A DNA stretch of 64,000 nucleotides from Coptis chinensis (GCA_015680905.1 CM027385.1:17924501-17988500), one strand, 5' to 3'; numbered from the stretch's first letter, positions 31,697 through 43,738 are shown. Program-made: numbers and translations. The notes: generated by a model from the letters alone, not told the origin.

Positions 31697-34173
31697 ATGA
31701 GATTAAGGTCAGGCAGAAGAAAAATGCCTAACATAATCAACCGACAATGTCAACAAACACGCCTTTCTAGTATACCACTCACTACACGTCTAGCTAGTAT
31801 ACCACACACTCCACCTGATATAATGGCTGAAGAAAGAGAGTCACCTCTCTCTGACTTTTACAAAGCCTTGAACGATAGCCTAAATCTTGCATTGTTCTTG
31901 TAGACCCAGTGGGGGATTTCTGAATCCCTCCAAATATATTTAATTTGTTACCCATTTTTCATGGGTTAGATCATGAAAAACCTTATCAGCACATGTGTAG
32001 GATTGAACAAGTCCTTACCACATTCCACCATCCTACGGTTGGTGCTGAACAGATTAAACTAAGGGTGTTTCCTTTCACTTTAGCCGATAAGGCGGCGTCT
32101 TGGTTAACTGCCCAAGCGCCTAATTCTATGGACTCATGGGCCAAACTTGTTCAACTATTTATGGAACATTTTTACCCACCACTGAAGACAGATGAAATGC
32201 TTTCCAAGATTCATTTCTTTCGACAGAATCCTCATGAATCATTTTCAGAGGCTTGGAATCGTTTCACCGATCTTCTTATAGAGTGTCCACACCATAACCT
32301 CGCGAAAGACACATTTGTTCGTGCCTTTTTCAAGGGACTGTTACACCACCTCAAAGAGGTGCTTGACATAATAAATGGGGGTAGTTTCCTCAGTAAAGGA
32401 GCCTCAGAGGCTTATAAATTTTTAGAAGATCAAACAAAGCGTAATAATAACTTGGGGGTAGTGATATATCTCCCGGTCCGCTAGTTCTTCTACAACATTA
32501 AGGCCACCGGTATGTTTGAGATAAAACCCGATCCTGAACTAAAAACTTTAATCGAATCTCTAACGAAAAAGGTAGAAACTATTTCTGTTAAACAAAAGCC
32601 TATCCCCGTCATGAATGTCAACTCCAATCCATGTAATTTATGTTTGAGTCCTGAGCATCTCGACTCCTATTGCCCCATCGCTTATGACCAACAAATATCA
32701 CAACAAGATAATGTTTGCTCAATTAATAGTTATCCTATTCCTAACACCCCTTGGAGACAACATCCCAACTTCAGTTGGAGAAATAATCAACAAGTAACAT
32801 CTCCAGGGTTTAATAATCAAAATGTTAGGCCAGCAAACAATTACAACCAAGCTCCACCATGACAAGGACAAGGTCAAGGTAATTATAATAATTATAACAA
32901 TAATAATTATAATGCTAATAGAGGTATCGTTCCGGTAAATAATAACTATCACAACCCACCCATGAATAATCAACGTGACATAGTTCCTATCACACAACCT
33001 ATAGCTAACACTCCTCCACAACCAGATCATTTTGATGCCTTTATGCAATCCCAACAACAGATTTTACAAGCCATCCAACTTTCCGTACAGCAGTTAGCAC
33101 AAGAGAAAGTACAACCCAAAGTTGTGTTTCCAGGACAAACGATACCTAATCCTAAAACAACAAACACAGCCTTTGAGGTAAACGGTAATACTAGTAAGGA
33201 AAATGCAAACGTAAGTGAGCTAAATACCATCACCACTCTTTGTTTTGGCAGAGTGGTTGATAACAATGTAACTATGCCTATAGTTACCCCACCAGTGGTC
33301 CCTACACTAGATATTGTACTAGATACCGACGTAGAGACTGAAGATCCTATCCCTGTAGAGGTACCAGTTAAACCACAACCTAAGAAACAGGAAGCCAAGG
33401 TTAGACATCCAGTTGATCTATACGCTAAATATAGAGAGAAACCACCGTTTCCCCAGAGATTAGCTATGTTGAACAAGGATACAAATTACGATGAGATTAA
33501 GGAAGTTTTCAAATATATAACAATAAACCTTCCTTATCTTGAAGCGATTAAAAAGTTACCTCACCATACTAAGTTTCTTAAAGAGTTGTGCACTACTAGG
33601 CGTAAGACAAATATTCCTAAAGACACCTTTCTAACTGAACAGTTTCCAACTTTATCAGAACATAATGGAATTGTTATGTACAAGGAACCTGGTCGTCCTA
33701 CTGTACAATGCACCTTAGGAGATTCCCACACGACGACCGCCTTATTAGACTTGGGGGTGAGTGTTAACTTACTTCCGTATTATCTATACAAATAAATAGG
33801 TCTACAAGAGATGCAACCTACTAAAATGACGTTGCAATTAGCAGATCGGTCTATTAAGTATCCTAAGGGTGTGGTTGAAAATGTGCTTGTTAAAATTTAG
33901 GATTTCTACTATCCTACTGATTTTGTTATCCTCGATACGGAAGTCATTAATGACTCTGTTCCGATCATTTTAGGGCGTCCCTTCTTGGCAACTGCCAACG
34001 CGCTTATAAATTGTCGCGATGGTTCGATGTCCTTGTCTTTTGGTCATCTTTCTGTTGAGGCAAATGTTTTTAAAATGATGAAACAGTTACCAGATTCGTC
34101 TGTAGATGGGGAGGTTAGCATGATCGAGAGCTTAGCTTAAGATTATTTTAATAACATATTTCCAGAAAACCAG
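31697..34173 (+). pseudogene. Gag and protease region of element C
   Basis: The ATG at 31697 opens MRLRSGRRKMPNIINR, then SPLSDFYKAL. A one-base shift near 31885 moves into the frame that then holds to the end of pol. Gag domain: LLPIFHGLDHEKPYQHMCRI, LRVFPFTLADKAASWL, KIHFFRQNPHESFSEAWNRF, DIINGG. CCHC knuckle CNLCLSPEHLDSYC at about 32629-32670. Asn-rich tail, stop near 32860, then KPPFPQRLA, KFLKELCTTRRKTNIP and the protease block LLDLGVSVNLLP (33745-33780; usual DLGAS). Stops at 33793 (TAA), near 33898 (TAG) and 34138 (TAA). Most of it lies in one frame, so the original was one Gag-Pol polyprotein. Confidence 0.85.
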
Positions 34174-36369
34174 ATGCATAAATTCCTTTCTTTTGGAAGT
34201 TTAGATTTTGCCGATAACTCCTACTTAGAGGAAGTCAACACCATCTTCGAGTCTACACCTATCGTAGACCCTTCTGTTGCTCCATCTATTGAGTTTGAAG
34301 ACCTGTTGCCTAAGCAAGTATTCATTACTCAAGATGAGGACCCTCCAGAAGCATTTATTGGCATTCCTTCCACCCCGGTGCTTAAACCTCTTCATTCTGA
34401 GTTAAAGTATATTCAACTTGATCCGGATGGTAGTCACCCAGTAATAATATCTTCTCTGTTATCAAAGGATGAAGAGGCACGTTTGATTAAGGTGATTAGG
34501 GAACATCATTCTGCGATTGGTTGGTCCCTAGCCGACATTAAGGGAATTGACCCTAATGTTTGCACTCATCGTATCTATTTGGAGGATAACGCAAAGACTT
34601 CTCGCGAACATCAGTGTCGCTTGAACCCTACCATGAAAGAGGTGGTCAGGGAAGAAGTCTTACAATTACTCGATGCGGGTATCATATACCCAATCTCTGA
34701 TAGCGAATGGGTAAGTCCCATTCATGTGGTTCCTAAGAAATCAGGGATTACCATGGTACGTAACGCCAAGGGTGAATATGTTGCCACGCATGGTCCTATG
34801 AAATGGAAGATATGTATTGATTACAGATGTTTAAATGCCATGACACGAAAGGATCATTTTCCTTTACCCTTTATAGATCAGATGCTAGAACATTTAGTTG
34901 GTCATGATTTTTATTGTTTTTTGGATGGCTACTCTGGCTATTTTCAAATTATTATTGATATTGATAACCAAGAAAAGACTACCTTTACATGTCCATTTGG
35001 AACATATGCCTATAAACGAATGCCTTTTGGCCTTTGTAATGCTCCTAGTACCTTCCAGCGGTGTATGCTTCATATATTTAGTGACATGGTAGAACGCTTC
35101 ATGGAAGTTTTCATGGATGAATTTTCTATCTATGGAGACTCTTTCACTAACTGCCTGTCTAACCTATCTAAGATTTTGACATGGTGTGAAAAGAAGAGTC
35201 TGGTTTTAAATTGGGAAAAATGTCATTTCATGTTGAAAAAAGGAATAGTGTTAAGGCACATTGTACCTAGTGATGGCATTGAAGTAGATAAGGCCAAACT
35301 AGATAAGATAGCGACTCTGCCTATACCACGTACTATCCGTAATATTGAAGTAGATGAGCCCTACCTTTTTAAGTATTGTGCGGATCAGATTATTCGTCGT
35401 TGTATTCCCCAGTGGGAATATAATGAGGTTCTCTCATTCTGCCATGACAAAGGGTGTTGTGGCCATTTTAGTGGTATGAAAATAGCTGCTAAAATTCTTC
35501 AATGTGGGTTTTATTGGCCTACTCTTTTTAAAGATGCTCAAGTGCATTGTAAGACGTGTGTTCGTTGCCAACAACTTGGGCAAATCACGAAGCGTAATAT
35601 GATGCCATTAAATCCAATCATCGTGGTAGAAGTTTTTGACGTATGGGGCATTGATTTCATGGGTCCTTTTCCTATTTCCCACGGTTTTATATATATTCTA
35701 GTTGTCGTGGACTACATGTCTAAATGGATACAGGGCAAGGCTTACCGTAGCAATGACCATAAGACAGTTGTGATTTTTGTTAAGGAGTATATTTTCTGTC
35801 GATTTGGCATTCCTAAAGCCATCATTAGTGATGGTGGAACACATTTTTGCAATAGAGTTGTTGCATCTCTAGTGAAAAAGTATGGAGTTACACATAAGAT
35901 AGCAATTCCTTATCATCTACAAACTAGCGGACAAGTAGAAGTTTTTAATAGGGAAATCAAAAAGATCTTAGAAACAACTGTAAATTCTGATAGGAAAGAT
36001 TGGTCGAAGTGTCTAACTGATGCCTTATGGGCGTATAGGACTGCTTTTAAAACTCCTATATGTATGTCTCCTTTTAGACTTGTATTTGGGAAACCTTGTC
36101 ATTTGCCCGTTGAATTGGAGCACCATGTTATGTGGGCTATAGAAAGCCTTAACTTTAATTTTGATGGGGCGGGTGTCAAACACAAGTTGCAATTGAATGA
36201 TCTTGAAGAAATCCGTAGCGATTCTTATGATCTTGCGAAGGATTATAAAGCTAACATGAAACGTGTTCATGATAAGCAAATCTTGCGCAAGGAGTTTGTG
36301 GTAGGTCAAAAGGTCTTGCTTTACAACTCTCGTCTACATATTTTTCTAGGGAAATTAAAAACTTGTTAG
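34174..36369 (+). CDS. RT-integrase ORF lacking RNase H, element C (731 codons)
   Basis: Open for 731 codons. Residues about 60-390: RT with [48 protein letters not shown] and the active site FMDEFSIY, where the second Asp of the xxDD box is Glu (35115-35120). Near residue 391 (35340-35355) the RT thumb jumps directly to [12 protein letters not shown], the start of integrase. The rest of the thumb, the tether and RNase H are missing, yet the frame is kept. Integrase follows: HHCC finger (GHF ... CKTCVRC), [28 protein letters not shown] (D, D, E all kept), ending before the GPF motif at a TAG. Not functional for reverse transcription as it stands. Confidence 0.88.
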   Translation: MHKFLSFGSLDFADNSYLEEVNTIFESTPIVDPSVAPSIEFEDLLPKQVFITQDEDPPEAFIGIPSTPVLKPLHSELKYIQLDPDGSHPVIISSLLSKDEEARLIKVIREHHSAIGWSLADIKGIDPNVCTHRIYLEDNAKTSREHQCRLNPTMKEVVREEVLQLLDAGIIYPISDSEWVSPIHVVPKKSGITMVRNAKGEYVATHGPMKWKICIDYRCLNAMTRKDHFPLPFIDQMLEHLVGHDFYCFLDGYSGYFQIIIDIDNQEKTTFTCPFGTYAYKRMPFGLCNAPSTFQRCMLHIFSDMVERFMEVFMDEFSIYGDSFTNCLSNLSKILTWCEKKSLVLNWEKCHFMLKKGIVLRHIVPSDGIEVDKAKLDKIATLPIPRTIRNIEVDEPYLFKYCADQIIRRCIPQWEYNEVLSFCHDKGCCGHFSGMKIAAKILQCGFYWPTLFKDAQVHCKTCVRCQQLGQITKRNMMPLNPIIVVEVFDVWGIDFMGPFPISHGFIYILVVVDYMSKWIQGKAYRSNDHKTVVIFVKEYIFCRFGIPKAIISDGGTHFCNRVVASLVKKYGVTHKIAIPYHLQTSGQVEVFNREIKKILETTVNSDRKDWSKCLTDALWAYRTAFKTPICMSPFRLVFGKPCHLPVELEHHVMWAIESLNFNFDGAGVKHKLQLNDLEEIRSDSYDLAKDYKANMKRVHDKQILRKEFVVGQKVLLYNSRLHIFLGKLKTC

Positions 36370-37547
36370 TCTGGTCCTTTTCTAGTTACTGAAGTCACCC
36401 TTTACGGGGCAATCACCTTGGTAAATCCTAAGGACAACAGTACCTTTCAAGTCAATGGCTAATGGTTAAAATATTTTCACGAGCTAATGTCGATCCCCTG
36501 ATGTGGAGGAAGTCTTTTTACAGGACCCTGTCTATGACGACTGACATTTATTGCTTGGTGTACTTCCTTTCACGTCCATATATTGGTAAGTGCACCATTC
36601 AGATAACCGGGCCCTCCCTATGGAGTGTGTGGCTGTAAGTACCGGATCCTAAGTCCACGTTTACAATAATTCACATTTTCCACTCTTGCATGTTTTTTTG
36701 ATTTTTGAGTCATGTTCCTCTATGGTGTGAATTATGTCTTTATTGCTTTTCATTTTTCTTATAGTAAATATCATGCATAAAAAGTAAAAAATTTTAAGAA
36801 ATCATAAAAATAGTAATCTAGGAAGTCTTGGGAATCTGACTTTAAAAGACCCAAGTTTAAAACAAATTTTCTAAACTCTATTGTCTAAAATTTGTTTGGG
36901 GTGGGGTGTTGGTCTTTCCATCCGTGATTGCTAAACTTTTCAATTGTGTTGTTTATGCTGTTTAATCGTATTTTGATTCGGGTTGACATTATCTATTAAT
37001 TTAGATTTCATTCGTTCACATAACTTACATCATACACGCACTTTGAGGTGTTTTCCATCTTCTTATATGTCACCCATGGTTTAGAATAGACTGTTTTATG
37101 GATCATTGGATTGGAAATTCTCTCCTGATCGTTTCCATATCTCATTCGCAAAAATTAGACCAGTAACGAATCAACAATTTTAGTTTGAAGTTGCGCAAAA
37201 AAATCGAAAAATTTCGGAAATCGAATTGGGCTTGGGCCCAAATCTCGCATGCACGTGCATCCCCTTCCTCAAAATAAACAGTCGCGAGTTTGTTTTCACT
37301 TCCGCCATTAACGACTTTAAACCCTAACCAAAAAAAAAACCTAAATACCACCAAGCCAAAAGTTTAACCCACTCCAAAACTCCTCCATAACATCCCCACC
37401 ACCATTTCCAACCTTTTGCACCACCAAAACATAACAAAATCCAAACAATTTTGATCCACCACCGCCACCACCCATTGTTTTTAGTGAATTTGGTTTCAAA
37501 CTCTTTCCCTACATTGTCTTCATTCTACAAATCGTCTACAATCGTCA
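36370..37547 (+). other. Post-pol spacer and promoter-like region of element C
   Basis: The remaining integrase tail (RSPDVEE-like codons near 36490) is followed by non-coding sequence with the post-pol motif at 36826-36852 and a G-rich TTTGGGGTGGGGTG at 36893-36906. From 37227 on it has promoter-like signals. Confidence 0.55.
37227..37547 (+). promoter_or_regulatory. Promoter-like block before third ORF of element C
   Basis: TGGGCTTGGGCCCA (37227-37240, site-II type), AAACCCTAA (37319-37327, telo-box) and a C-rich, A-rich leader (37370-37490) precede the ATG at 37548. Site II plus telo-box is a known pairing in plant promoters of growth-related genes. No clear TATA box. Confidence 0.45.
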
Positions 37548-38579
37548 ATGGCTCAAAGACGGAGAATTTTGCCGGAATAATCTTTTACTGCCGACCGATT
37601 CGCGCCGTTTTACAGTGACGAGATGATTCACCGGCGGTGGAAAGGGTTGTGGTATTCGACGAACGACTTTTATCATGATGATTTGGTCCAACAATTCTAT
37701 AAGAAAAGGGAGTTGGAAGGTCGGAGAATTTTTTTGACGGTGGCTGGGGCGCGGAGAGAAGTTTCTAGAGATGTGTTGGCTTATATTCTAGGCCGAACAC
37801 CACAACCCCATCTCGTCGCCACCTTGCAGGAATCCCAGTATGCTGGAGTTCTAGCATTGATGACAGACACTGCATTGGAGGGAGAGTACAATGCGGCCTC
37901 GCATTGAGTCCAACAGGGGTCATTGAGAACCAACCAGGTGGCTATAGCTCAGTGGGTTCGTAAGAACATCATCGGGAAAGAGAAGTTCAGCGACATCGGT
38001 CTGAACTGTCTACACATTATCTTGATATTGTAGAATAAGTGGTATAAATTCTGCATCCTTGATTTTATATTAGATATGATTAGAGGAGTTCAAAAAACTA
38101 TTGCACCTTTCCTTGTATTGATCACTAAGATCATGATGAAGTTTAGAGCTGTTCCAAAAATTGAGCGTACTATGTTTAAGTTGCATACGAATGCCATAGC
38201 TTATACGGACTGTATTCAGAAGGTTTAGAGGTTGCCTGGAGAGATGGTAGTGGAAGAGACTGAGTCGGATGATGAGGAGGACATGACATGTTTTGATGCC
38301 GATGCCATGGAGAGATGTACTTCTGATGCAGAACGCATGTCAGTGCTTCATCGTGGCATGCGTTCTCTCAATACTATTTGTGAAGATCTTCAGACTCGCC
38401 AGACTACCATACATCATAACTATGAGACTCGTGCCCAGCACGAGGATGGGCATTGGGAAGAGATGAAGGCAGAGATGGAAGCACAACGCAAGTTCCGAGA
38501 AGCAATGCTTGAACGCTTCCCACCCCATGGGGGTTCTTTTTCTGAGGAGGCGTCTGTGAGGCACGGGCGTCATCGCTGA
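37548..38579 (+). pseudogene. Third ORF of element C (plant transposon protein family)
   Basis: A single frame of 344 codons from MAQRRRILPE to GRHR at 38579, interrupted by about five stop codons (first at 37578, also 37905 and near 38030) but no frameshift. Domain start RRWKGLWYSTNDFYHDDLVQQFY, then FLTVAGARREVSRDVLAYILG, ALEGEYNAASH, and the QVAIAQWVRKNIIG block. C-terminal acidic stretch (TESDDEEDMTCFD) and a coiled coil rich in Arg, Glu and His. Homologous to 46295-47150 and to 2005-1047. Function unknown. Confidence 0.7.
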
Positions 38580-39109
38580 AGGACGGATGGTTCGGGCCCA
38601 TCGGGAGCTTAGGACCCATCTTCATTTCATGTTCCATCTTTAAACAGTAGCGGTGGTTTATGGAATTTATTAATTGATGTTGTTTTTATTAGTTCGGATG
38701 TTAAGTTGTTGAATTCAGTAGTTAAATTTAAATTCGGTAGTTAATTGTATTTGAATTTGAATTTGAATTTGAATTTGGTTCTTTTCAAATTATGCATTGA
38801 TTTTAGTGTTAATCCCACCTTTCCGAATTGTTTGGGGGTTGTATTATTTCTTCTAGCATGATTTTTATATGATCCACAATTTTAGAAGTAGTTTTGCGGT
38901 GATTGTTGGGAATGTTGCCGATATTGGCATGCCTATGATTAGATTTTGTGGTAGGATGAAATTTCAAAAGAGTTAGGAAGTTACTATTCTAAATTCAATC
39001 TAAAAAAATATTAGGTTTGTTTTAGAATATTGAATATGGGTTGTTTCCGTTTTAGGTTTTGGAAATTTTTTTGTTTCCGGCAATTGCCTTAAATTTTTTT
39101 TTGGCAACT
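38580..39109 (+). other. Spacer between third and fourth ORF of element C
   Basis: AT-rich, non-coding. A hexamer run TTTGAA of nearly five units lies at 38750-38777. Confidence 0.5.
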
Positions 39110-39118
39110 TGTTAATTC

Positions 39119-39448
39119 GTTTTAGAAACCCAAAACCCTATATATACTTCCTCCATTCTACACTCAAAAACCACACATCTCACTTTCATCTCTCACCTTT
39201 CACTCCCTATTTTTATCTTTTTTATTCTTCACTTCAACACTCAAGCTGCACGGAGCGCGCCCTGTGCCTCAGTGAGCGCACCCTGCGCTTTAACTGCCTG
39301 TTACTCAACTTAGACCAGAGTGCACCATGCGCCCATCCAAGGCAAAAAGTGAGCGCGCCCTATGCCTAAGTGCCTAGAACTCGATCAAAGCCAGAGTGCA
39401 CCCCGCGCCCATACAAGGCATAGTTTGAGTGCCCCACGTGCTCTGACA
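39119..39448 (+). promoter_or_regulatory. Promoter-like region and GC-rich leader of the fourth ORF
   Basis: CTATATATAC (39138-39147) preceded by AAACCC and followed by a pyrimidine-rich start region (CTTCCTCCATTCTACACTC) looks like a plant core promoter; an RNA start near 39175 is expected. The leader holds GAGCGCGCCCTG and GAGCGCACCCTGCG words (39250-39440) like those in the leader after the 5' LTR. Confidence 0.45.
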
Positions 39449-40433
39449 TCCGTGGGCATGAAAAATTCTAATTTTTTGTGGGTTGTTCTAGGATCGTTTG
39501 CAGTTGTTCTAGAGAGTAGTTTTGAGATGACATCCCCTCGTATCATACAGGAACAGTCTTTTGAAGACTTATTCCAAAGTGACACCTATGGTATGTGGTT
39601 TCACAAAGTAATCATACAAGCAGGATGACAATCTTTAATGGTAAGTTCTGATGAGCTTTACTCCCCTGCACTTACCTCGTATTTTTATGACCATTGTAAA
39701 TTTTTTTATCGGATGGATGGACATCAATATTGATGACGAAACAGTGGAAATAGCCAAGTTCTTGTTGGCTTTTGTTGTCGAGCTTCCTATGCCTGCAGAG
39801 ATTCAAGACCCATAGGGCTACATAGTTGATAATTTCTCTGCCTACAACTATGAGCTTTTGCATGAGAATTATGGGGCCGGCATTTTCCGTGTAGAGGACC
39901 AAGGGACATATAACGTAGCCCTTGGTAGCTTGTCCCTTAACATGGGCATGGTCATGTTCTTTATCATGCTAAACATATTAGGGGAGTGGCGTTTTTCTTC
40001 TGCGAATGACGCCACTTGCGACGTTTTCCATGCTCTAGCTGAGGGACGCCTGCTATATGACCTTCCCAAGACATTAATGTCTAGTTTAGCATGAGCCCAG
40101 AGTATGAGGCATAAGTACCTTCTTATGCATGGTTTAGTTTGCTGTATTATGCTATGTTTCTTCCCTATTTTTTGTGCCCGTTTCACGGATTGGGTTGGGG
40201 TCAACATTGTGAGACCCATGAATTGTATTATTCGATCTTTCCATGCTATGACTTGGCCGGGATGGCAGGTGCAACCTCATTGGGTTGCCCCCTACACCCC
40301 ATCCAATCAAGTGGCGCTAAACAGGTTAGCGATTATAGATGATAAATGGCGTGAAGCCTGGAAAATCACCATGGCGTGGCAAGATGCGAAGGAACCTCAA
40401 TTCTTTATAGAAGAGGATGAGGACAACACTTAA
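39449..40433 (+). pseudogene. Fourth ORF of element C, two hydrophobic segments
   Basis: The ATG at 39458 starts MKNSNFLWVVLGSFAVVLES; an alternative start in the same frame gives MTSPRIIQEQSFEDLF. The frame is left between about 39630 and 39715, and the second frame then runs to EEDEDNT at 40433 with stops near 39813 and 40092. Two hydrophobic runs stand out, MGMVMFFIMLNILG (about 39940-39985) and LLMHGLVCCIMLCFFPIFCA (about 40119-40180), and one at the very N-terminus. I do not recognise the family. Position before the 3' LTR and the hydrophobic runs would suit an envelope-like protein, but that is only a guess. Confidence 0.45.
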
Positions 40434-42249
40434 ACACGGGAGATAAGGTAAGCTTTTAGTTTCAGGTAGTGTCTGCTTATGTCCCTAGCAATTTTATTCT
40501 TGTTAACCCCATAACGGGTGGAACTCATATAGAGTTGCGTCTGCTTTTCTTTTTCTATATTAGTATGTTTTAACCTTGTTTTGCAGATGTTCCAGAATTT
40601 CATGCGCGTTTCCATGGTATTTTTCTACCCTATTTATTTCAATACTTTGAGGACAAAGCATGCTTCTTGTTTGGGGGTGGCATAGAAACACGTGTAATTA
40701 AGGCATCTGTTAAGATATAGATAGGTACAATATGCACTTGTTTTCTAGTAAAAATTCAAAAATTTCAAAAATTCAAAAATATAAATTAAAAGTTTATGCT
40801 ATACACTTTGGAATATTGGTATTGTTTTCTTTCTCTATGCTCTTAATAATCTAGAAGTCTCACGTAGCTTTTGCATTAGAATAGTTTTTAGAAACTTAGG
40901 TTAATATGTAGATAATAATCTTTGCATCTTTCTATAAATATATTGCATGAGTATCTATGATTGTTTGGCAGTAAGTTTCTGAAACCTAGGCTAGAGTACT
41001 TATTTTACAAATCCTATGAGAATATAGCCTAAAGCCTTATATGAGTGAAACATTTGAGAAATGACACAAGGGAGAAGTAAAATCCGGATAGAGAAATCAC
41101 ACGTCCACTTGCTTGATCACTATACCATATCCTAAGCGAGAATTTAGGCCCTCTTTGGATCGATATAGCCAGAAATTCAAACCTATGAATTAATTTCCGC
41201 TAGTCGCCCCTCTGAGCCTTTCTTTAGCCTTTCATAGCCCGCAAATCCTTTACCCTATTACAAAAACAAAACAAAATAAAAAATCAACCTACCCATTATA
41301 GAATGAGTCTGAAAATAGGATGAGTGAAGAAAAGAGAAAGGAAAAACCTGTGTAAACAAAAAAAATTAGTTAGTTGCTTCAGGAAAAAAAAAAGTTTCCA
41401 TCCAAAGAAAAGAAAAGAAAAATAAAAATAGAAAAAAAATAAAAACTCCAAAAATAGAATAAAAGGAGTCAAAAAGCCAAAATAAAAAGGCTAAGGATGG
41501 AAACAAAGTGTAGAAACAAAAGAACAAGGGTTTCTCTAGTTACGTAATATGAAGACCCTATTATCTCATACTCTTGTCCTTTTTTGAATATCCATTTCCT
41601 TCCTTCTTAAACCATCTCCTAATCCCCATAGCACCTAATAAAGACTTCTAGCTCAATTAGGAATATGTTAGTGTGATAGTAAGTGGCAGATGTGTTTGAT
41701 CGACTCCGGCTATCTTGTGTGTCATTGAGATTGTAAGGTAAAGTGTGCCCACTGCGCACTGGAGTAGCGAAACTTGAGCGGAAAAATCAGAGTATTTTTG
41801 TCTTGACATTTATGTGAGGACCTACTTAAGGACGCTATTCCAAAATTTCAGAAATGGACCTGCTAGTGCATTTAATAGTATTACTCATTGTATATATGCT
41901 TATTCGTAGATGATTGATTATTATGCATATATTAGCTTAGGTTTCGACTTGATTATTCTGTATTCATTGCTAGTGAGATGTATAGATAATTGAGACATAA
42001 ATAAGAAAATAATAGTTTTATTTTTTAGTCGTTGTAGTATAGATGAAGTTTGTGGATAACTTCACTAGAAAACTCCCACGAGGCTATAACTCGTCCACTA
42101 GGGAATTCCTAGTAGTTTAAGGCCTTGTTGCATATGGTCAATGCAATTGCATTTGGCGAAACGAGATTAGCTAGAACTCCATTTTTGGTCACTTATGCTA
42201 ATTTCTCATATTTGCTTGAGGACAAGCAAAATGCTGTTTGGGGGTGGTT
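40434..42249 (+). other. 3' region of element C with two polypurine modules
   Basis: Non-coding. Module 1 at 40644-40680 and module 2 at 42213-42249 share CTT(T)GAGGACAA(A/G)CA and TTTGGGGGTGG; module 2 directly precedes the 3' LTR and is the polypurine tract. Between them: a conserved block (ACACGTCCACTTGCTTGATC at 41099) also found in element B at 48053, and a purine-rich A/G tract at 41256-41510. Confidence 0.7.
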
Positions 42250-43738
42250 TGATAAGAGCCCAAAACTGTAGTTTTAAGCCCTTAACAATAATACTTTTAG
42301 ACCAATTATGCGAGTAATAAATAAGAGTTAATGCTGATTATGTATTTTTATGTATTTCAGGCATTGGAATCGATTATGTATAGAAATGTATCACTTTTGC
42401 GAGATAAATGAGCAATGGTTGGTTGCTAAGGAGTTCTGTGATTAAATGCCAAGATTCAAGGAGAAAAAGTCTTTTTAAAGCCCGGTCAAAGCTGAAAAGT
42501 CAAAATCAACGCGGGCAAAAACAACGCACAAAAGTCAGCAGAACTTCCGAAGACCGTATCTTTGGACTTAAACCTCGGAATTGGGCCTACCTTATGTCAA
42601 AACGACTGTCTTCGAAAGAGCTTTCCAATGGTATAAGCCTTGACCTAGTCAGAGGTGAAAAAGTGGAGGAAAAGTCTATTGAAGTCAAATCTAGCTGAAA
42701 AGGCCTCTGTGGACTGAAGAAATTGGGCTTTGGGATTGATTTTTCGGCCCAAAACATGGCTCCTAAGGCCATGCACGAAAAAATAGATCTTGTCTCCTCC
42801 ATTTCAAGACACAAGACTTAACTCTTAAGAATCTAGTTTTTTAGTTAGCCATGAGCAATTAGCCATTACCCAATAATTTTAGATCTAGTAGTTTTTAGAC
42901 TCCATTAATTAGTTTCTATTACCTTGTTTTTAATTTAGTTATTGAATCATTGATAATTCTTTATTAGATTAATAAAAGTAGTTAGTTATTCATAATTTCA
43001 ATTTTGGTTTATTAAATTACTTAGATCTAAATTCAGTTATTAGTTGTTAATCATTTCTTAGTTGTTAATTTAGATTTGAATTCTTGATTAGATCAATATA
43101 GTAAATTTATAATCCTTATGTCATGTCTTGCTCAAATTCATATAGAAATGATAGTTTTTTGAATCAAGGCTAAACCTCCATTAGAGGGGTTTGAGGAAGC
43201 CTTGATGAAAACTTGATTTGTTAGCTTAGAAATTGTCGTGATAATCTATTCAATTCTAGAAAGTAATTAGTTCACCATGAGAATGGGTTTGATTGCTTCA
43301 CATGCTAGTTATTATTTGGTAGAGATTGCCATGAATAATTAGAGATTAGAATTACCAGTTTGTTATGCGAAAGCATTGAAATTTGGATTACGACATTTCT
43401 CTGTTAGTTGATTAAGTCGAGTCAAGGTGGAATCGAATTCCCCTAATTCATTCTCTATTTCCATCATAGTATTTAGCATATTTCGATTACGTCATTTCAA
43501 TCGTTGTTGGCATAGTTACATAATCATTACTCTCACGACTTTGGTAGAATCGATAATCTTAGTTAGCATTGAATTCTGAAGAACTAGGAGTGGAACGAAT
43601 TCTCTACTCCACTTAGTACAATAGCATCGAGAGTGTAGAAAAACTTTGATAACATTAGACGTAAAATAGTTTTAGTTTTACTTACGTTCGATTTTAATTG
43701 CTTATTCGTAGGTAAAACTACCGTTTTCTCTTTTATCA
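42250..43738 (+). mobile_element. 3' LTR of element C
   Basis: 1489 bp from TGATAAGAGCCC to TTTTATCA, followed by the TSD GTACT. Complete, unlike the 5' copy, with the hairpin at 43164-43205 and an AATAAA signal near 42973. Confidence 0.93.

Larger units (their letters stand above)
29925..43738 (+). mobile_element. Element C: Athila-type retrotransposon with TSD GTACT
   Basis: 5' LTR at 29925-31300 (its end is deleted), leader, gag from 31697, protease region, RT-integrase ORF (34174-36369), third ORF (37548-38579), fourth ORF (39449-40433), long 3' region, polypurine tract and 3' LTR (42250-43738). GTACT stands at 29920-29924 and 43739-43743. The two LTRs are very similar, so it is much younger than elements A and B. 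Still defective: PBS, RNase H and the RT catalytic pair are affected. Confidence 0.93.

Noticed and set aside
33027-33476. 149-codon minus-strand ORF inside gag of element C
   Set aside because: Antisense shadow of the coding gag-protease linker; no domain and no support in elements A or D.
37938-37962. tRNA-like A box (TAGCTCAGTGGG) followed by GGTTCG
   Set aside because: The two boxes are only a few bases apart with no cloverleaf; the bases code for the QVAIAQWVRKN block of the third ORF.
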